A DNA stretch of 14,901 nucleotides. It comes from JAOUEA01 sp041287635. GTDB lineage: Bacteria > Actinomycetota > UBA4738 > HRBIN12. Of this stretch, positions 6,098 to 14,901 are shown piece after piece. The number at the start of each line of letters is the position of its first letter. Position 1 is the stretch's first letter. The stretch is from NCBI GenBank assembly GCA_041287635.1, contig JBGGNG010000082.1, positions 1 to 14,901 of the forward strand, read 5' to 3'. A program made the position numbers and the translations under genes. The notes under the pieces were generated by a model. That model made no database searches and was not told where the DNA came from. It saw only the letters and a list, made by a program, of their open reading frames with translations.

Positions 6098-7468
6098 GTG
6101 AGACGCCTCGCATCGTTCGTGGCACTCGTGATGACGTTCGCGCTGGCCGTGCAACCATCGGCGCAGGCGGAACGCGCCCAGGCGCCGTTCATCACTTCGT
6201 CTCGTCCGTACCTGATCTCCACCGATCCCGGAACAACCGTGACGCCGATCCTCACCAGTGGTGAGGTGATCGGCGGGCGACTCGGCGGGTTCCAGTTCTC
6301 CGGCGTGCCCGACGGAATCGGCGCGCACATCAGCGCCGGGAACCGCATCGAGGTGTACGTGAACCACGAGACCGCATACGAGTGGGGCGACGCGAGCGAC
6401 TCCCGCGTATCGCACGTGACGCTGAACCCGAACATGCGGGTGGTCGGAGCCGACTACCTGGTCGACGGGACCGAGGGCTACCAGTACTTCTGCTCCAGCA
6501 CGCTCGACTACGTGCGCGGTACCCCGTGGTACTTCACCGGCGAGGAGTGGATCGGCGCGCCGAAGGGCGGCATCTCGATCGCGGTGAACACCGTGACCGG
6601 GCGCCTCGTCGAAACACCGCATTTCGGGTTCCTGAATCACGAGAACGTGGTGCCGATCAAGGGGCTCGACCGGTCGATGGTCTACCTCGCCGAGGACTCC
6701 TTCCGATTGGAGTCCCAGGCCTACGCCTACTACAGCGACTCGCTCGCCAAGGCGATCCGCGGCAAGGGCAGCTTCACGGTGTGGGTGCCCGATGACCAGG
6801 GCGACGGCAACCCCTCGGCCGACGACATCGCCGTCGGCGACTCGCTCGACGGGCGATTCGTCTCGATCCCCCACGCAGCGCGGTACTCGGGCCGTGAGCT
6901 CAACGAGGTCGCCGAGGGGCTCGGCTCCTTCAACTTCATCCGCATCGAGGATGCGGCCCACGACCCCGGCAACCCGGGCGTGATCTATCTCTCCGACACG
7001 GGCGCGAACAGGGCCGAGTCGAAGAGCGGGCGTCTGTACTCGCTGACGGCCGACCCCGCGAACCCCCGCAACGCGACACTCGAGGTGGTCCTGGACGGCG
7101 ACGCCGGCGACGACCTCGTGAACCCCGACAACCTCGGCATCAACGAGACGACGCTCGTGATCCAGGAGGACCGGAACAAGACCTCGTCGGGCTACGCGCG
7201 CGTTCACACCTACGACCTCGGCACCGGCACTCTCACCGCCGTCGCACGGCTCGACCCGTCGCAGCACGCGATCGATGTGGGCGGAGGGCCGGGCGTGTGG
7301 GAGTCGAGCGGCGTGGTCGACGTGAGCGAGTTCTACGGTGACGGCTACTGGCTGCTCGACGTGCAGGCCCACTACGCGTACGTGCCGCAGCAAGGCCCTG
7401 ACCTGGAGATCAACTCCGGACGGGGTCAGCGGGGTCAGCTGTTACTCGTGCACATCGCGGGCACGTAG
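6098..7468 (+). CDS. Secreted PhoX-like (DUF839) protein, putative phosphatase
   Basis: The product is 456 residues with a signal peptide (RR near the start, hydrophobic core, likely cleavage after SAQA at residue 24), so it is exported; the arginine pair alone is not a full Tat motif. The body matches the DUF839/PhoX beta-propeller family: NHET (89-92), TGEEW (147-151), NHEN (180-183), 'IRIEDAAHDP' (281-290), 'YLSDTGAN' (297-304), 'NPDNLGINE' and QED (342-358), and the terminal 'WESSGVVDVS' plus 'DVQAH' (401-425). Characterised PhoX enzymes are Ca/Fe-dependent alkaline phosphatases releasing phosphate outside the cytoplasm. Many DUF839 proteins are untested, so phosphatase activity is inferred. 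The GTG at 6098 was chosen because GGGGGAGGGAG ends 4 bases upstream and the signal sequence begins there. It stands alone between two minus-strand units. No PHO-box-like element was recognised. Confidence 0.85.
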   Translation: MRRLASFVALVMTFALAVQPSAQAERAQAPFITSSRPYLISTDPGTTVTPILTSGEVIGGRLGGFQFSGVPDGIGAHISAGNRIEVYVNHETAYEWGDASDSRVSHVTLNPNMRVVGADYLVDGTEGYQYFCSSTLDYVRGTPWYFTGEEWIGAPKGGISIAVNTVTGRLVETPHFGFLNHENVVPIKGLDRSMVYLAEDSFRLESQAYAYYSDSLAKAIRGKGSFTVWVPDDQGDGNPSADDIAVGDSLDGRFVSIPHAARYSGRELNEVAEGLGSFNFIRIEDAAHDPGNPGVIYLSDTGANRAESKSGRLYSLTADPANPRNATLEVVLDGDAGDDLVNPDNLGINETTLVIQEDRNKTSSGYARVHTYDLGTGTLTAVARLDPSQHAIDVGGGPGVWESSGVVDVSEFYGDGYWLLDVQAHYAYVPQQGPDLEINSGRGQRGQLLLVHIAGT

Positions 7469-7482
7469 AGCCGCAAGCGCGC

Positions 7483-9828
7483 TCACGAGCAGGAGCGCAG
7501 CGCCTCGTCGATCGCGGCGACGATCAGGTCCGTCTCGTCGGCGGTGACGACGAGCGGCGGACGCACCTTCAGCACGTTGTCGTGGGGTCCGGTCGATCCG
7601 ATCAGCACGCCCCGGTCGCGCACGGCATCGAGCATCCGCGCAGCCAGCTCGGGGTCCGGCTCACCGTCGTCGCGCACGAGCTCCACGCCCAGCAGCAAGC
7701 CCCGCCCGCGCACGGCGGTGATCCGCTGGTGATGCTCCCTCAGCGCTTCGAGACCGGCCCGCAAGTGGGCGCCGACCTCGCCCGCACGCGCGATAAGGTC
7801 CTCGTCGCGGATCACGTCGAGCACCGCGAGTCCCGCCGCGGCGGCGACCGGATTGCCGCCGAACGTGCTGAAGAACTCCGCTTGGCCGGCCAGTCGGTCG
7901 ACGTCGGCACGGCGAGCGATCACGGCGGCGACCGGATGTCCGTTGCCCATCGGCTTGCCGAGGGTGACGAGATCGGGTTCGAGGCCGCAGGCCACGAACG
8001 ACCAGAGGTGCTCACCTGTGCGGCCGTAGCCGGCCTGCACCTCGTCCGCCACGACGAGCGCGCCGGCCGCGTTCGCCGCGCGGGCGACCTCGGCGTGGTA
8101 GTCGCGCCCGGCCACGAGCACGCCGTCGCTCGTGTACGCCGTGTCCAGGAAGAGCGCCGCCGGGCGATGTCCACGTATCGCGAGACGCTCGATCGCGTCG
8201 CGGACCGGTTCCGCGGTCGCGGCTGCTCCGTGCGCGGGAGGCGCGAACGTCTCGACGTGATCGGGACGCCACCCTCCACGCCACTCCTCGGGCGAGAGCG
8301 CCGTCGATGCCGTCGTCACGCCGTGATAGGCGTGGTCGGTCACGAGCCCGCCGTCGTTGCCCGTCGCCACGGCCGCGAGACGCCACGCGAGGTCGGTCGC
8401 CTCGCTCCCGGCGTTCAGGAACATCACGGTGTCGAGGCCCGAGCCTTCCGGCATCGATGCCACGAGCCGCTCGGCCAGCTCGATCGCCGTCGGATGCAGG
8501 TACCGCAGGTTCGTGTTGAGGGTCCGGGCCTGGTCCGCGATCGCGTTCGCGACCCGAGGGTGCGCGTGCCCGACGACCGGCACGTTGTTGTACGAATCCA
8601 GGTAGCGACGGCCGTCGACGTCCTCGAGCCAGACACCGCGCCCACGAACCAGGTGCAGTGGGGTCGAGTACGTGAGCGGCGCCAGCGCTGTGCCGAACAC
8701 CTCCGCGCGACGAGCGACGAGCTCGGCGGTCGGAGGTAGATCGGGCGGCGCCCCGAAGCGCCGGGCCGTCTCGTCGAAGCCGAGCTCGGCGAACTGCTCG
8801 AGCATGCTCCAGGCGTTGCGATCCCAGCTCTGGATGTATCGCGCGTTCTCGGGGAACCGCTCCACGCGCCACGCCGAGATCGTGACGGTCAGGGCGATGC
8901 GCGCGCAGAGCGTGTCGGCGAGCAGCGCGCGCTCGACCGACTCGAGTGGCGTGACCGACGTGTACCCGTCGAGCAGGGCGGCGGCCGCACGGAACAGCTC
9001 GTCGCCCTGGCGGATCGACAACACCGAGTCGAGGGCCGAGACAGGGTCGGCGAGCAGCGCCGTGTGCGACATGTCGCCGAAGTCCACGATGCCCGTGATG
9101 CGCCCGCCGTCGTCGAGGAGCGCGTTGTCGAGCGTGAGGTCGCCGTGCATCACCTGCGCGCGCAGCCCAGGCCAACGCGGCAGCACTCGTTCCTCGAATC
9201 GGTCGAACACCCTGCGCACGAGCGCCCGTCGATCGTCATCCTCGATCGACGCGGTCATGGGTCGGAGCGTCAGGCAGTGCTCGACGTTCCAGAGCAGCAC
9301 CCGGTCGGCGGCGGGGTGAAAGAACCCCCGCAGCGCCCGGCCGAGCCTCGCGAGCGTCTCGCCGTAGGCCCACAACGCTCGGTGGTCGAGGTCGATGCCG
9401 TCGGTCGAGCCGTGCCCCGGCATGAACGCCGACATGCGCACCATGTGACTCGTGCCACGTTCCTCGTCACGCACGGCGGCGATGTAGACATCGGGGTCGC
9501 CTTCCGTCGGAAAGGGCGCCGCGACCGGCAGCGACGGGTCGACCCGCAGCGCGTGTCGCGCGGCCCCGACCTCCATGTCGAGCACGTCGGGCCGTTCCCC
9601 GGCGTTGGAGATCTTGAAGATGCGAGCCTCGCCGTCATGGCCGCGCAGCAGGAAGTTCTGGTCGCGCTCGCTCTCGAACCGCCGCTCGACCTCGCCGTCG
9701 AACCCGAAGGTCTCGCGGGCGAGCGTGGGCACTTCGGCATCGTCGAACCGCGGGGGATCGGCCGTGAGCACGCCCGTCAGCTCCTCGGGCACTCCGTCGG
9801 TCGACGTCGAGGCGTGGTCGGTCGTCAC
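7483..9828 (-). CDS. Fused APH-type kinase / AGXT2L-type PLP phospho-lyase (aminotransferase)
   Basis: This 781-residue protein has two enzyme domains. Residues about 30-345 form an aminoglycoside-phosphotransferase-like kinase: FK at 71-72 (probable ATP lysine), HGDLTLDN (228-235, catalytic D230 and N235) and 'IVDFGD' (247-252, metal-binding D249). Residues about 365-781 form a class-III PLP domain: GSEATD (474-479), YHG (501-503), ADEVQAGYGRTG (D595) and GKPMGNGHP with K625. The last motif is typical of the AGXT2/ETNPPL/PHYKPL group. In humans separate proteins phosphorylate hydroxylysine and then eliminate phosphate and ammonia. Here both steps could sit on one chain, giving an aldehyde from an amino alcohol. 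Plain aminotransferase activity is the alternative. Some bacterial fusions carry an M23 peptidase between the domains; here only a short linker is present. The GTG at 9828 overlaps the upstream stop as GTGA; no strong ribosome site precedes it. Confidence 0.88.
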   Translation of the reverse strand: MTTDHASTSTDGVPEELTGVLTADPPRFDDAEVPTLARETFGFDGEVERRFESERDQNFLLRGHDGEARIFKISNAGERPDVLDMEVGAARHALRVDPSLPVAAPFPTEGDPDVYIAAVRDEERGTSHMVRMSAFMPGHGSTDGIDLDHRALWAYGETLARLGRALRGFFHPAADRVLLWNVEHCLTLRPMTASIEDDDRRALVRRVFDRFEERVLPRWPGLRAQVMHGDLTLDNALLDDGGRITGIVDFGDMSHTALLADPVSALDSVLSIRQGDELFRAAAALLDGYTSVTPLESVERALLADTLCARIALTVTISAWRVERFPENARYIQSWDRNAWSMLEQFAELGFDETARRFGAPPDLPPTAELVARRAEVFGTALAPLTYSTPLHLVRGRGVWLEDVDGRRYLDSYNNVPVVGHAHPRVANAIADQARTLNTNLRYLHPTAIELAERLVASMPEGSGLDTVMFLNAGSEATDLAWRLAAVATGNDGGLVTDHAYHGVTTASTALSPEEWRGGWRPDHVETFAPPAHGAAATAEPVRDAIERLAIRGHRPAALFLDTAYTSDGVLVAGRDYHAEVARAANAAGALVVADEVQAGYGRTGEHLWSFVACGLEPDLVTLGKPMGNGHPVAAVIARRADVDRLAGQAEFFSTFGGNPVAAAAGLAVLDVIRDEDLIARAGEVGAHLRAGLEALREHHQRITAVRGRGLLLGVELVRDDGEPDPELAARMLDAVRDRGVLIGSTGPHDNVLKVRPPLVVTADETDLIVAAIDEALRSCS

Positions 9829-10709
9829 GCCGGTGAGTCTGCCTCGCGGGCCAGCTCGGCGTACAGGGCCGAATGATCGCGGTCGCCGTCGCCGGCGTCG
9901 ACGGCCTTCTGGAGCTGCTCGGTGACGACCGCGAACGATGGGATCGGCGTCACGGTCTCGGCGGCGGCTCCCTCGATGATGCGGGCGTCCTTGCGATGCA
10001 GCCTGATGCGGAACCCAGGATCGAAGGTCCGGTCGAGCATCCGCTGGCCGTGGACCTCGAGGATCTTCGAGCCGGCGAACCCGCCGAGCAACGCCTCGCG
10101 CACCTTGGTGGCGTCGACCCCGGACCGTTCCGCGAGCAGCAGGGCCTCGGCGACCGCCTCGATCGTGGCCGCGACCACGAGCTGGTTGCACGCCTTGCAC
10201 ACTTGTCCCGCCCCGCTCGGCCCGACGTGCACGATGCTCTTTCCCAAGGCGTCGAAGACAGGGGTCGCGCGCGCGAAGGCCGCGTCGTCGCCCCCGACCA
10301 TGATCGAGAGCGCCGCGTCGATCGCACCCCGCTCGCCTCCGCTCACGGGGGCATCGAGCATCGCGACACCCTTGTCGGAGAACGCCGCCGCCATCGTCCG
10401 TGTCGGCCCGGGGTCGATCGAGCTCATGTCGATCACGAGAGAGCCCTCGGAGGCACCCTCGATCACGCCGCCCGCACCCACGAGGACCTGCTCGACGTCG
10501 GCTGTGTCAGGCAGCATCGTGATCGTGATGTCGCTGCCTGCGGCCACCGACGCCGGGCCATCGGCCCGGACCGCGCCGGCCGCCACCACCTCGTCGACCG
10601 GGCCCTGGCCGCGGGAGTGCACCGCCACGGGGAAGCCGGCCGCGAGCAGGTTCCCAGCCATCGGCTTGCCCATGATGCCGAGCCCGATGAACCCGATGCG
10701 CTCGCCCAC
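9825..10709 (-). CDS. Beta-hydroxyacid dehydrogenase, tartronate-semialdehyde reductase-like
   Basis: This 294-residue NAD(P)-dependent dehydrogenase has the normal family length. The Rossmann start 'IGFIGLGIMGKPMAGNLL' (5-22) binds the cofactor, 'DAPVSGGERGA' (119-129) is the substrate-binding loop, and 'GAGQVCKACNQ' (166-176) holds the catalytic K172 and N175; K240-D241 closes the site. The KxxNQ form and 'EALLGGFAGSKILEVHGQRM' resemble 2-hydroxy-3-oxopropionate (tartronate semialdehyde) reductases more than 3-hydroxyisobutyrate dehydrogenases, whose motif is usually KxxNN. The reaction would interconvert a small semialdehyde and a hydroxy acid. The GTG at 10709 lies 2 bases after the aminotransferase B stop, with GGAGG inside the end of that gene at the right distance. 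It could reduce the semialdehyde made by aminotransferase B; glyoxylate metabolism is an alternative. The start overlaps no other frame of interest. Confidence 0.9.
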   Translation of the reverse strand: MGERIGFIGLGIMGKPMAGNLLAAGFPVAVHSRGQGPVDEVVAAGAVRADGPASVAAGSDITITMLPDTADVEQVLVGAGGVIEGASEGSLVIDMSSIDPGPTRTMAAAFSDKGVAMLDAPVSGGERGAIDAALSIMVGGDDAAFARATPVFDALGKSIVHVGPSGAGQVCKACNQLVVAATIEAVAEALLLAERSGVDATKVREALLGGFAGSKILEVHGQRMLDRTFDPGFRIRLHRKDARIIEGAAAETVTPIPSFAVVTEQLQKAVDAGDGDRDHSALYAELAREADSPA

Positions 10710-10711
10710 GG

Positions 10712-12046
10712 TCAGTCCTCCATCGCGGCGTCGGCGATGTCGAGCGCCCGGTCGATGATCGCGAAGCCCTCGGCCAGCTGCTCCTCGTTGATGCACAGGG
10801 GCGGGTTCGTCATCACATTCCACCACCTGATGAACGTGGCGAGCCCGTTGTCGATCAGGAACCGGTTCACCTGCTGCATCGTCTCGTTCATCTGGTTGAA
10901 GGGACTGAGCGGCTCGAGCGTCTCCCGGTTCTTCACGAGCTCCAGGATGCCGAACAGCCCGATGTTGCGGGAGCGGCCGACGCTCGGGTGCTTCGCCGCG
11001 AGCGTGTCGTGGTGCGCGCGCATCACCGGTTCGAGCCGCTTGGCGTTGCCGACGAGGTCGTCGTCCTCGATCACCTGCACCGCGGCGATCGCGGCCGCCA
11101 CGCCGAGAGGATGCGTGTTGTAGGTCAGCCCGCCCCAGAACACGTTCTCGTCGAAGTACTCGGCGACGTGCGGCGCGAGGCCGACGGCGCCGAGCGGCGC
11201 GTACGAGGAGGTCAGCCCCTTCGCGGTCGTGATGATGTCGGGGACGACGTCCCAGTGGTTCACGGCGAACCACGCACCCGTGCGGCCCCACCCGCACATC
11301 ACCTCGTCGGCGATCAGCATGATGCCGTGGCGCGTGCAGAGCTCGCGCACGCCCTGCAGGTAGCCGTCGGGCGGGATCAGGATGCCGTTCGTGCCGGTGA
11401 CCGGCTCGAGGATGAACGCCGCGATCGTGTGGGGCCCCTCGAGCTCGATCGTCTCCTCGAGCAGGGCCAACGCGGTCTGCGCATCGTCGACCTCACGCTG
11501 CGGCCCGTGGTACGGATCGAGCACGTGCACCACGCCGGGCATCGGCGGCTGCTCGTTGGGCCAGCGACGCGGGTCGCCGGTGAGCATCATCGTCCCGTAG
11601 GTCGAGCCGTGATAGCTGCGGTACCGGGCGAGCACCTTCTGGCGTCCGGTCACCATCTTCGCGATCTTCACCGCGTTCTCGTTCGCCTCGGCCCCGGCCA
11701 GCGTGAAGAACGTCTTCTCGAGGTCGCCGGGCCAGAGCTCCGCGAGCTTGCGCCCGAGGATCGCCCGGCCCTCGAACGCCTGGAACGGCGAGATGTACGG
11801 CAGCTTCTCGGCCTGGCGGGCGATCGCCTCCGTCACGCGCTTGTCGCCGTGGCCGATGTTCACGCCCATCAGCTGCGAGCTGAAGTCGAGCCAGCGTCGG
11901 CCGTCGACCCCGTACATGTAGACGCCCTCCGCCCGGTCGATCGCGAGCGGCGACGCCTTCGACTGCGCTTGCCAGTCGTAGAGCGTGTACCGCTTCGAAT
12001 CGGCGACGATCTGCTCGGCGGTGAGCGACGCGACCTCGGTTGCCAT
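10712..12046 (-). CDS. Class-III PLP-dependent aminotransferase (copy B)
   Basis: This 444-residue omega-aminotransferase is the gap-free paralogue of copy A, identical over long blocks such as 'KRYTLYDWQAQSKA' and 'ILEPVTGTNGILIPPDGY'. The PLP residues are conserved at the same numbers: AGAE (117-120), SYHG, ADEV (D247) and 'TTAKGLTSSYAPLG' (K276). Pocket-flanking residues differ from copy A, notably RWWN at 407-410 where copy A has RFNG, and ALAG rather than LGG around 115-119, so the two may prefer different amines. A GAGAGG ribosome site precedes ATG 12046. The gene follows the transporter ATPase after 18 bases and precedes the dehydrogenase by 2, so it very likely acts on the imported compound or its derivative. 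Polyamine, taurine and beta-amino acid substrates are all possible; the sequence does not decide. Confidence 0.92.
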   Translation of the reverse strand: MATEVASLTAEQIVADSKRYTLYDWQAQSKASPLAIDRAEGVYMYGVDGRRWLDFSSQLMGVNIGHGDKRVTEAIARQAEKLPYISPFQAFEGRAILGRKLAELWPGDLEKTFFTLAGAEANENAVKIAKMVTGRQKVLARYRSYHGSTYGTMMLTGDPRRWPNEQPPMPGVVHVLDPYHGPQREVDDAQTALALLEETIELEGPHTIAAFILEPVTGTNGILIPPDGYLQGVRELCTRHGIMLIADEVMCGWGRTGAWFAVNHWDVVPDIITTAKGLTSSYAPLGAVGLAPHVAEYFDENVFWGGLTYNTHPLGVAAAIAAVQVIEDDDLVGNAKRLEPVMRAHHDTLAAKHPSVGRSRNIGLFGILELVKNRETLEPLSPFNQMNETMQQVNRFLIDNGLATFIRWWNVMTNPPLCINEEQLAEGFAIIDRALDIADAAMED

Positions 12047-12064
12047 GGCGCTGGTCCTCTCTCG

Positions 12065-13233
<1,169 letters not shown>

Positions 13234-13237
<4 letters not shown>

Positions 13238-14145
13238 GACTCGATCCTGTTCAGTCGGGCGAGCCGGTAGGCGACGAGCGCCAGCAACACCGACATCGCG
13301 AGCAGCAAGAAGTTCAGGGCGGAGCCAACCCCCCAGTCCCCCTGGCCGAGGATCAGGTCGCGCACGCGCTGGCCCATCATGTAGGACCCGGTTCCCCCGA
13401 CGATGTCGGAGGTCACGAAGTCGGTGAGCATCGGGATGTACACCAGGATCATCGCGACGAAGATGCCCGGCGCCGCGAGCGGGATCAGGATCTTGCGAGC
13501 CTGCTGCCACCACCCCGCGCCGAGATCGGTCGCGGCCTCGAACGTCGCGGGCTCGATCGCCTTCATCGCCGCGTAGATCGGGATCGTCGTGTACGTGATG
13601 TACGTCGTCGAGAGCGTGAGGATCACCGCGAACTGGCTGTACAGCAGCCACTCCACCGGCGGTCCCGGGATCAGCCAGTTGAGGATGCCGTTGCGACCCA
13701 GGATGACCTGCCAGGCGTAGACCTTCACGACAGGCGCGAGCTCGTCGGCGAGCACGAGCGCCAGCAGCAGGAACAGCTCCCACTTCCCGGCCTTGAAGAC
13801 CATGAAGTAGGCGAGCGGGATCGCGACCAGCAGCATCGCGATCATCGCCGTGGTCGCGATCGTGAACGTGGTCCAAGCGATGTGCGGGTTCAGCGGGTTC
13901 GTCAGCACCTCGACGTAGTGATCGAGCGTGTAGCCGCTGTCGACGCGCGGGGGGAACTTCACCACGCTCATCTGCACCATGATCAGGAACGGCACGAGGA
14001 ACAGCACGATCAGCAGCGTGACGGGCGCGAACAGGATGCCGAACGCGCCGCGGGCCCCGCCGGGCCGTCGAGGGCCCCGCCGAGCGCGGCCGGTGTCGTC
14101 GGAAGCGCCGATCCCGACGCCGAGCGTCTCCTGCAGCTCCGCCAT
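13234..14145 (-). CDS. PotB-type ABC transporter permease
   Basis: The product is a 303-residue inner-membrane permease with six predicted helices. The N-terminal 30 residues are a charged cytoplasmic tail, followed by helix 1 ('ILFAPVTLLIVLFLVPFLIM'). The EAA loop that docks on the ATPase is visible as 'EAATDLGAGWWQQARKILIPLAAPG'. The region between helices 1 and 2 ('GYTLDHYVEVLTNP') matches PotB/PotH-type proteins of spermidine/putrescine importers. The ATG at 14145 is preceded on the minus strand by GAGGAC and starts 2 bases after the upstream permease stop; longer in-frame extensions would run through that gene. It is expected to pair with the PotC-type permease and with the PotA-type ATPase downstream. 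Polyamine specificity is inferred from subfamily only. Confidence 0.92.
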
Positions 14146-14147
14146 CG

Positions 14148-14901
14148 CTACGTCCTCGCCGCCGCTGCGACCGCCTCGGTGCCCGCGATCATGTCCTTGG
14201 TCGCCTGATCGCCGCTCCTCATCCGCATCAGCTTGAGCGCGAACCAGATCAGCACGACTTGCGCCGCCGAGATCAGCGCGGAGATCGCGTTCACGATCGC
14301 GGTGTGGTCGGGGCTGCGCACGTTCGAGTACACCCAGACGGGGAACGTCTGCTGGAAGCCGAGCGTGAACGCGCTGATCTCGTAGTTGTTGAACGACCAC
14401 GCGAACGCGAAGATGCCTGCGGCCGCGAGCGCCGGGCCGATGTGCGGCAGGATGATGTGCCGCAGCACCTGCAACCGCGAGCACCCGAGGTCGATCGCCG
14501 CTTCCTCCTGCACCTTCTGGAACCGGAAGAGCTGCGCGGCCACGATCGCCGTCACGAGCGGGAACGTGCACACGGTCTGGGTCATGACGACGGTCTTCAG
14601 GCTGAGGTCGATGTCGGCGCGGGCGTATCCCATCAGCGCGGCGATGCCGATGATCAGCCACGGCAGCACGAGCGGCGCGCCGACGAGCCCTCCGATCACC
14701 GCCCTGCCGTGGAACCGGAACCGGGTGAGCCCGAATGCCGCGAGCGTGCCGAGCACGAGGCAGAGCGGCGCCACGACGAACGCGACGGCGAACGAGTTCG
14801 CGAGCGCCTTGCGGAGCGTCGGGTCGGACAACGCCTCGCCGTACCACTTCATGGTCAGGCCCTCGAGCGGGAAGGCCAGCACGTTCGAGTCGTTGAACGA
14901 G
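14148..14901 (-). CDS. PotC-type ABC transporter permease, 5'-truncated
   Basis: The frame stays open to the window edge. The residues before the first GTG (14882) read SFNDSN followed by 'VLAFPLEGLTMKWY', a pattern typical of PotC/PotI permeases after their first helix, so the real start lies outside the window. The visible part has about five helices and the EAA loop 'EEAAIDLGCSRLQVLRHIILPHIGP'. A conserved 'AFAWSFNNYEISAFTLG' segment follows. It forms the second half of the membrane channel with the PotB-type protein. It is the most upstream visible gene of the operon; the substrate-binding protein that the importer needs is not in this window and may lie just upstream of it. Confidence 0.92.
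   Translation of the reverse strand, partial: SFNDSNVLAFPLEGLTMKWYGEALSDPTLRKALANSFAVAFVVAPLCLVLGTLAAFGLTRFRFHGRAVIGGLVGAPLVLPWLIIGIAALMGYARADIDLSLKTVVMTQTVCTFPLVTAIVAAQLFRFQKVQEEAAIDLGCSRLQVLRHIILPHIGPALAAAGIFAFAWSFNNYEISAFTLGFQQTFPVWVYSNVRSPDHTAIVNAISALISAAQVVLIWFALKLMRMRSGDQATKDMIAGTEAVAAAART

Noticed and set aside
5953..6435. N-terminal extension of aminotransferase A upstream of 5952
   Set aside because: The extra residues have no counterpart in the 444-residue paralogue and overlap the PhoX-like gene start; a ribosome site lies just before ATG 5952.

Overview
The window is very GC-rich, densely packed, and uses GTG starts and GGAGG-type ribosome binding sites. It carries HxlR, YceI, DUF839/PhoX-like and M15 peptidase genes. 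Together this suggests a high-GC Actinomycetota chromosome, quite possibly an uncultured lineage; the exact taxon cannot be read from the sequence. I see no RNA genes, insertion sequences, phage genes or CRISPR array. No gene-free stretch exceeds 300 bases.

Left part (1-4621). A 5'-truncated hypothetical gene (+) and a YceI-family gene (-) converge on a perfect 11-bp GC-rich hairpin. YceI is divergent from a small operon (+) encoding an HxlR-family regulator and a Rieske ferredoxin. A perfect inverted repeat lies in the divergent gap and is a likely operator. The Rieske gene is frameshifted in a G6 run. Next comes a CPBP-family membrane protease gene (-) broken by an in-frame TGA and a frameshift. 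A secreted M15-type peptidase (+) follows, convergent with a small membrane protein (-).

Middle (4199-7468). A class-III aminotransferase (copy A, -) overlaps the small membrane-protein gene by ATGA. It is divergent from a secreted PhoX-like (DUF839) protein (+).

Right part (7483-14901, all -). One tightly coupled operon reads, in transcription order: PotC-type permease (truncated by the window edge), PotB-type permease, PotA-type ATPase, class-III aminotransferase copy B, tartronate-semialdehyde-reductase-like dehydrogenase, and a 781-residue fusion of an APH-type kinase with an AGXT2L-type (phospho-lyase/aminotransferase) PLP domain. Junctions are +2, -4, +18, +2 and -4 bp. The operon looks like uptake and breakdown of an amine, amino alcohol or polyamine-like compound. 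The transporter imports it, a transaminase produces a semialdehyde that the dehydrogenase could reduce, and the fusion enzyme could phosphorylate an amino alcohol and eliminate phosphate and ammonia. The substrate is not determined by the sequence. Aminotransferases A and B are gap-free paralogues of identical length (444 aa), which links the middle and right parts.
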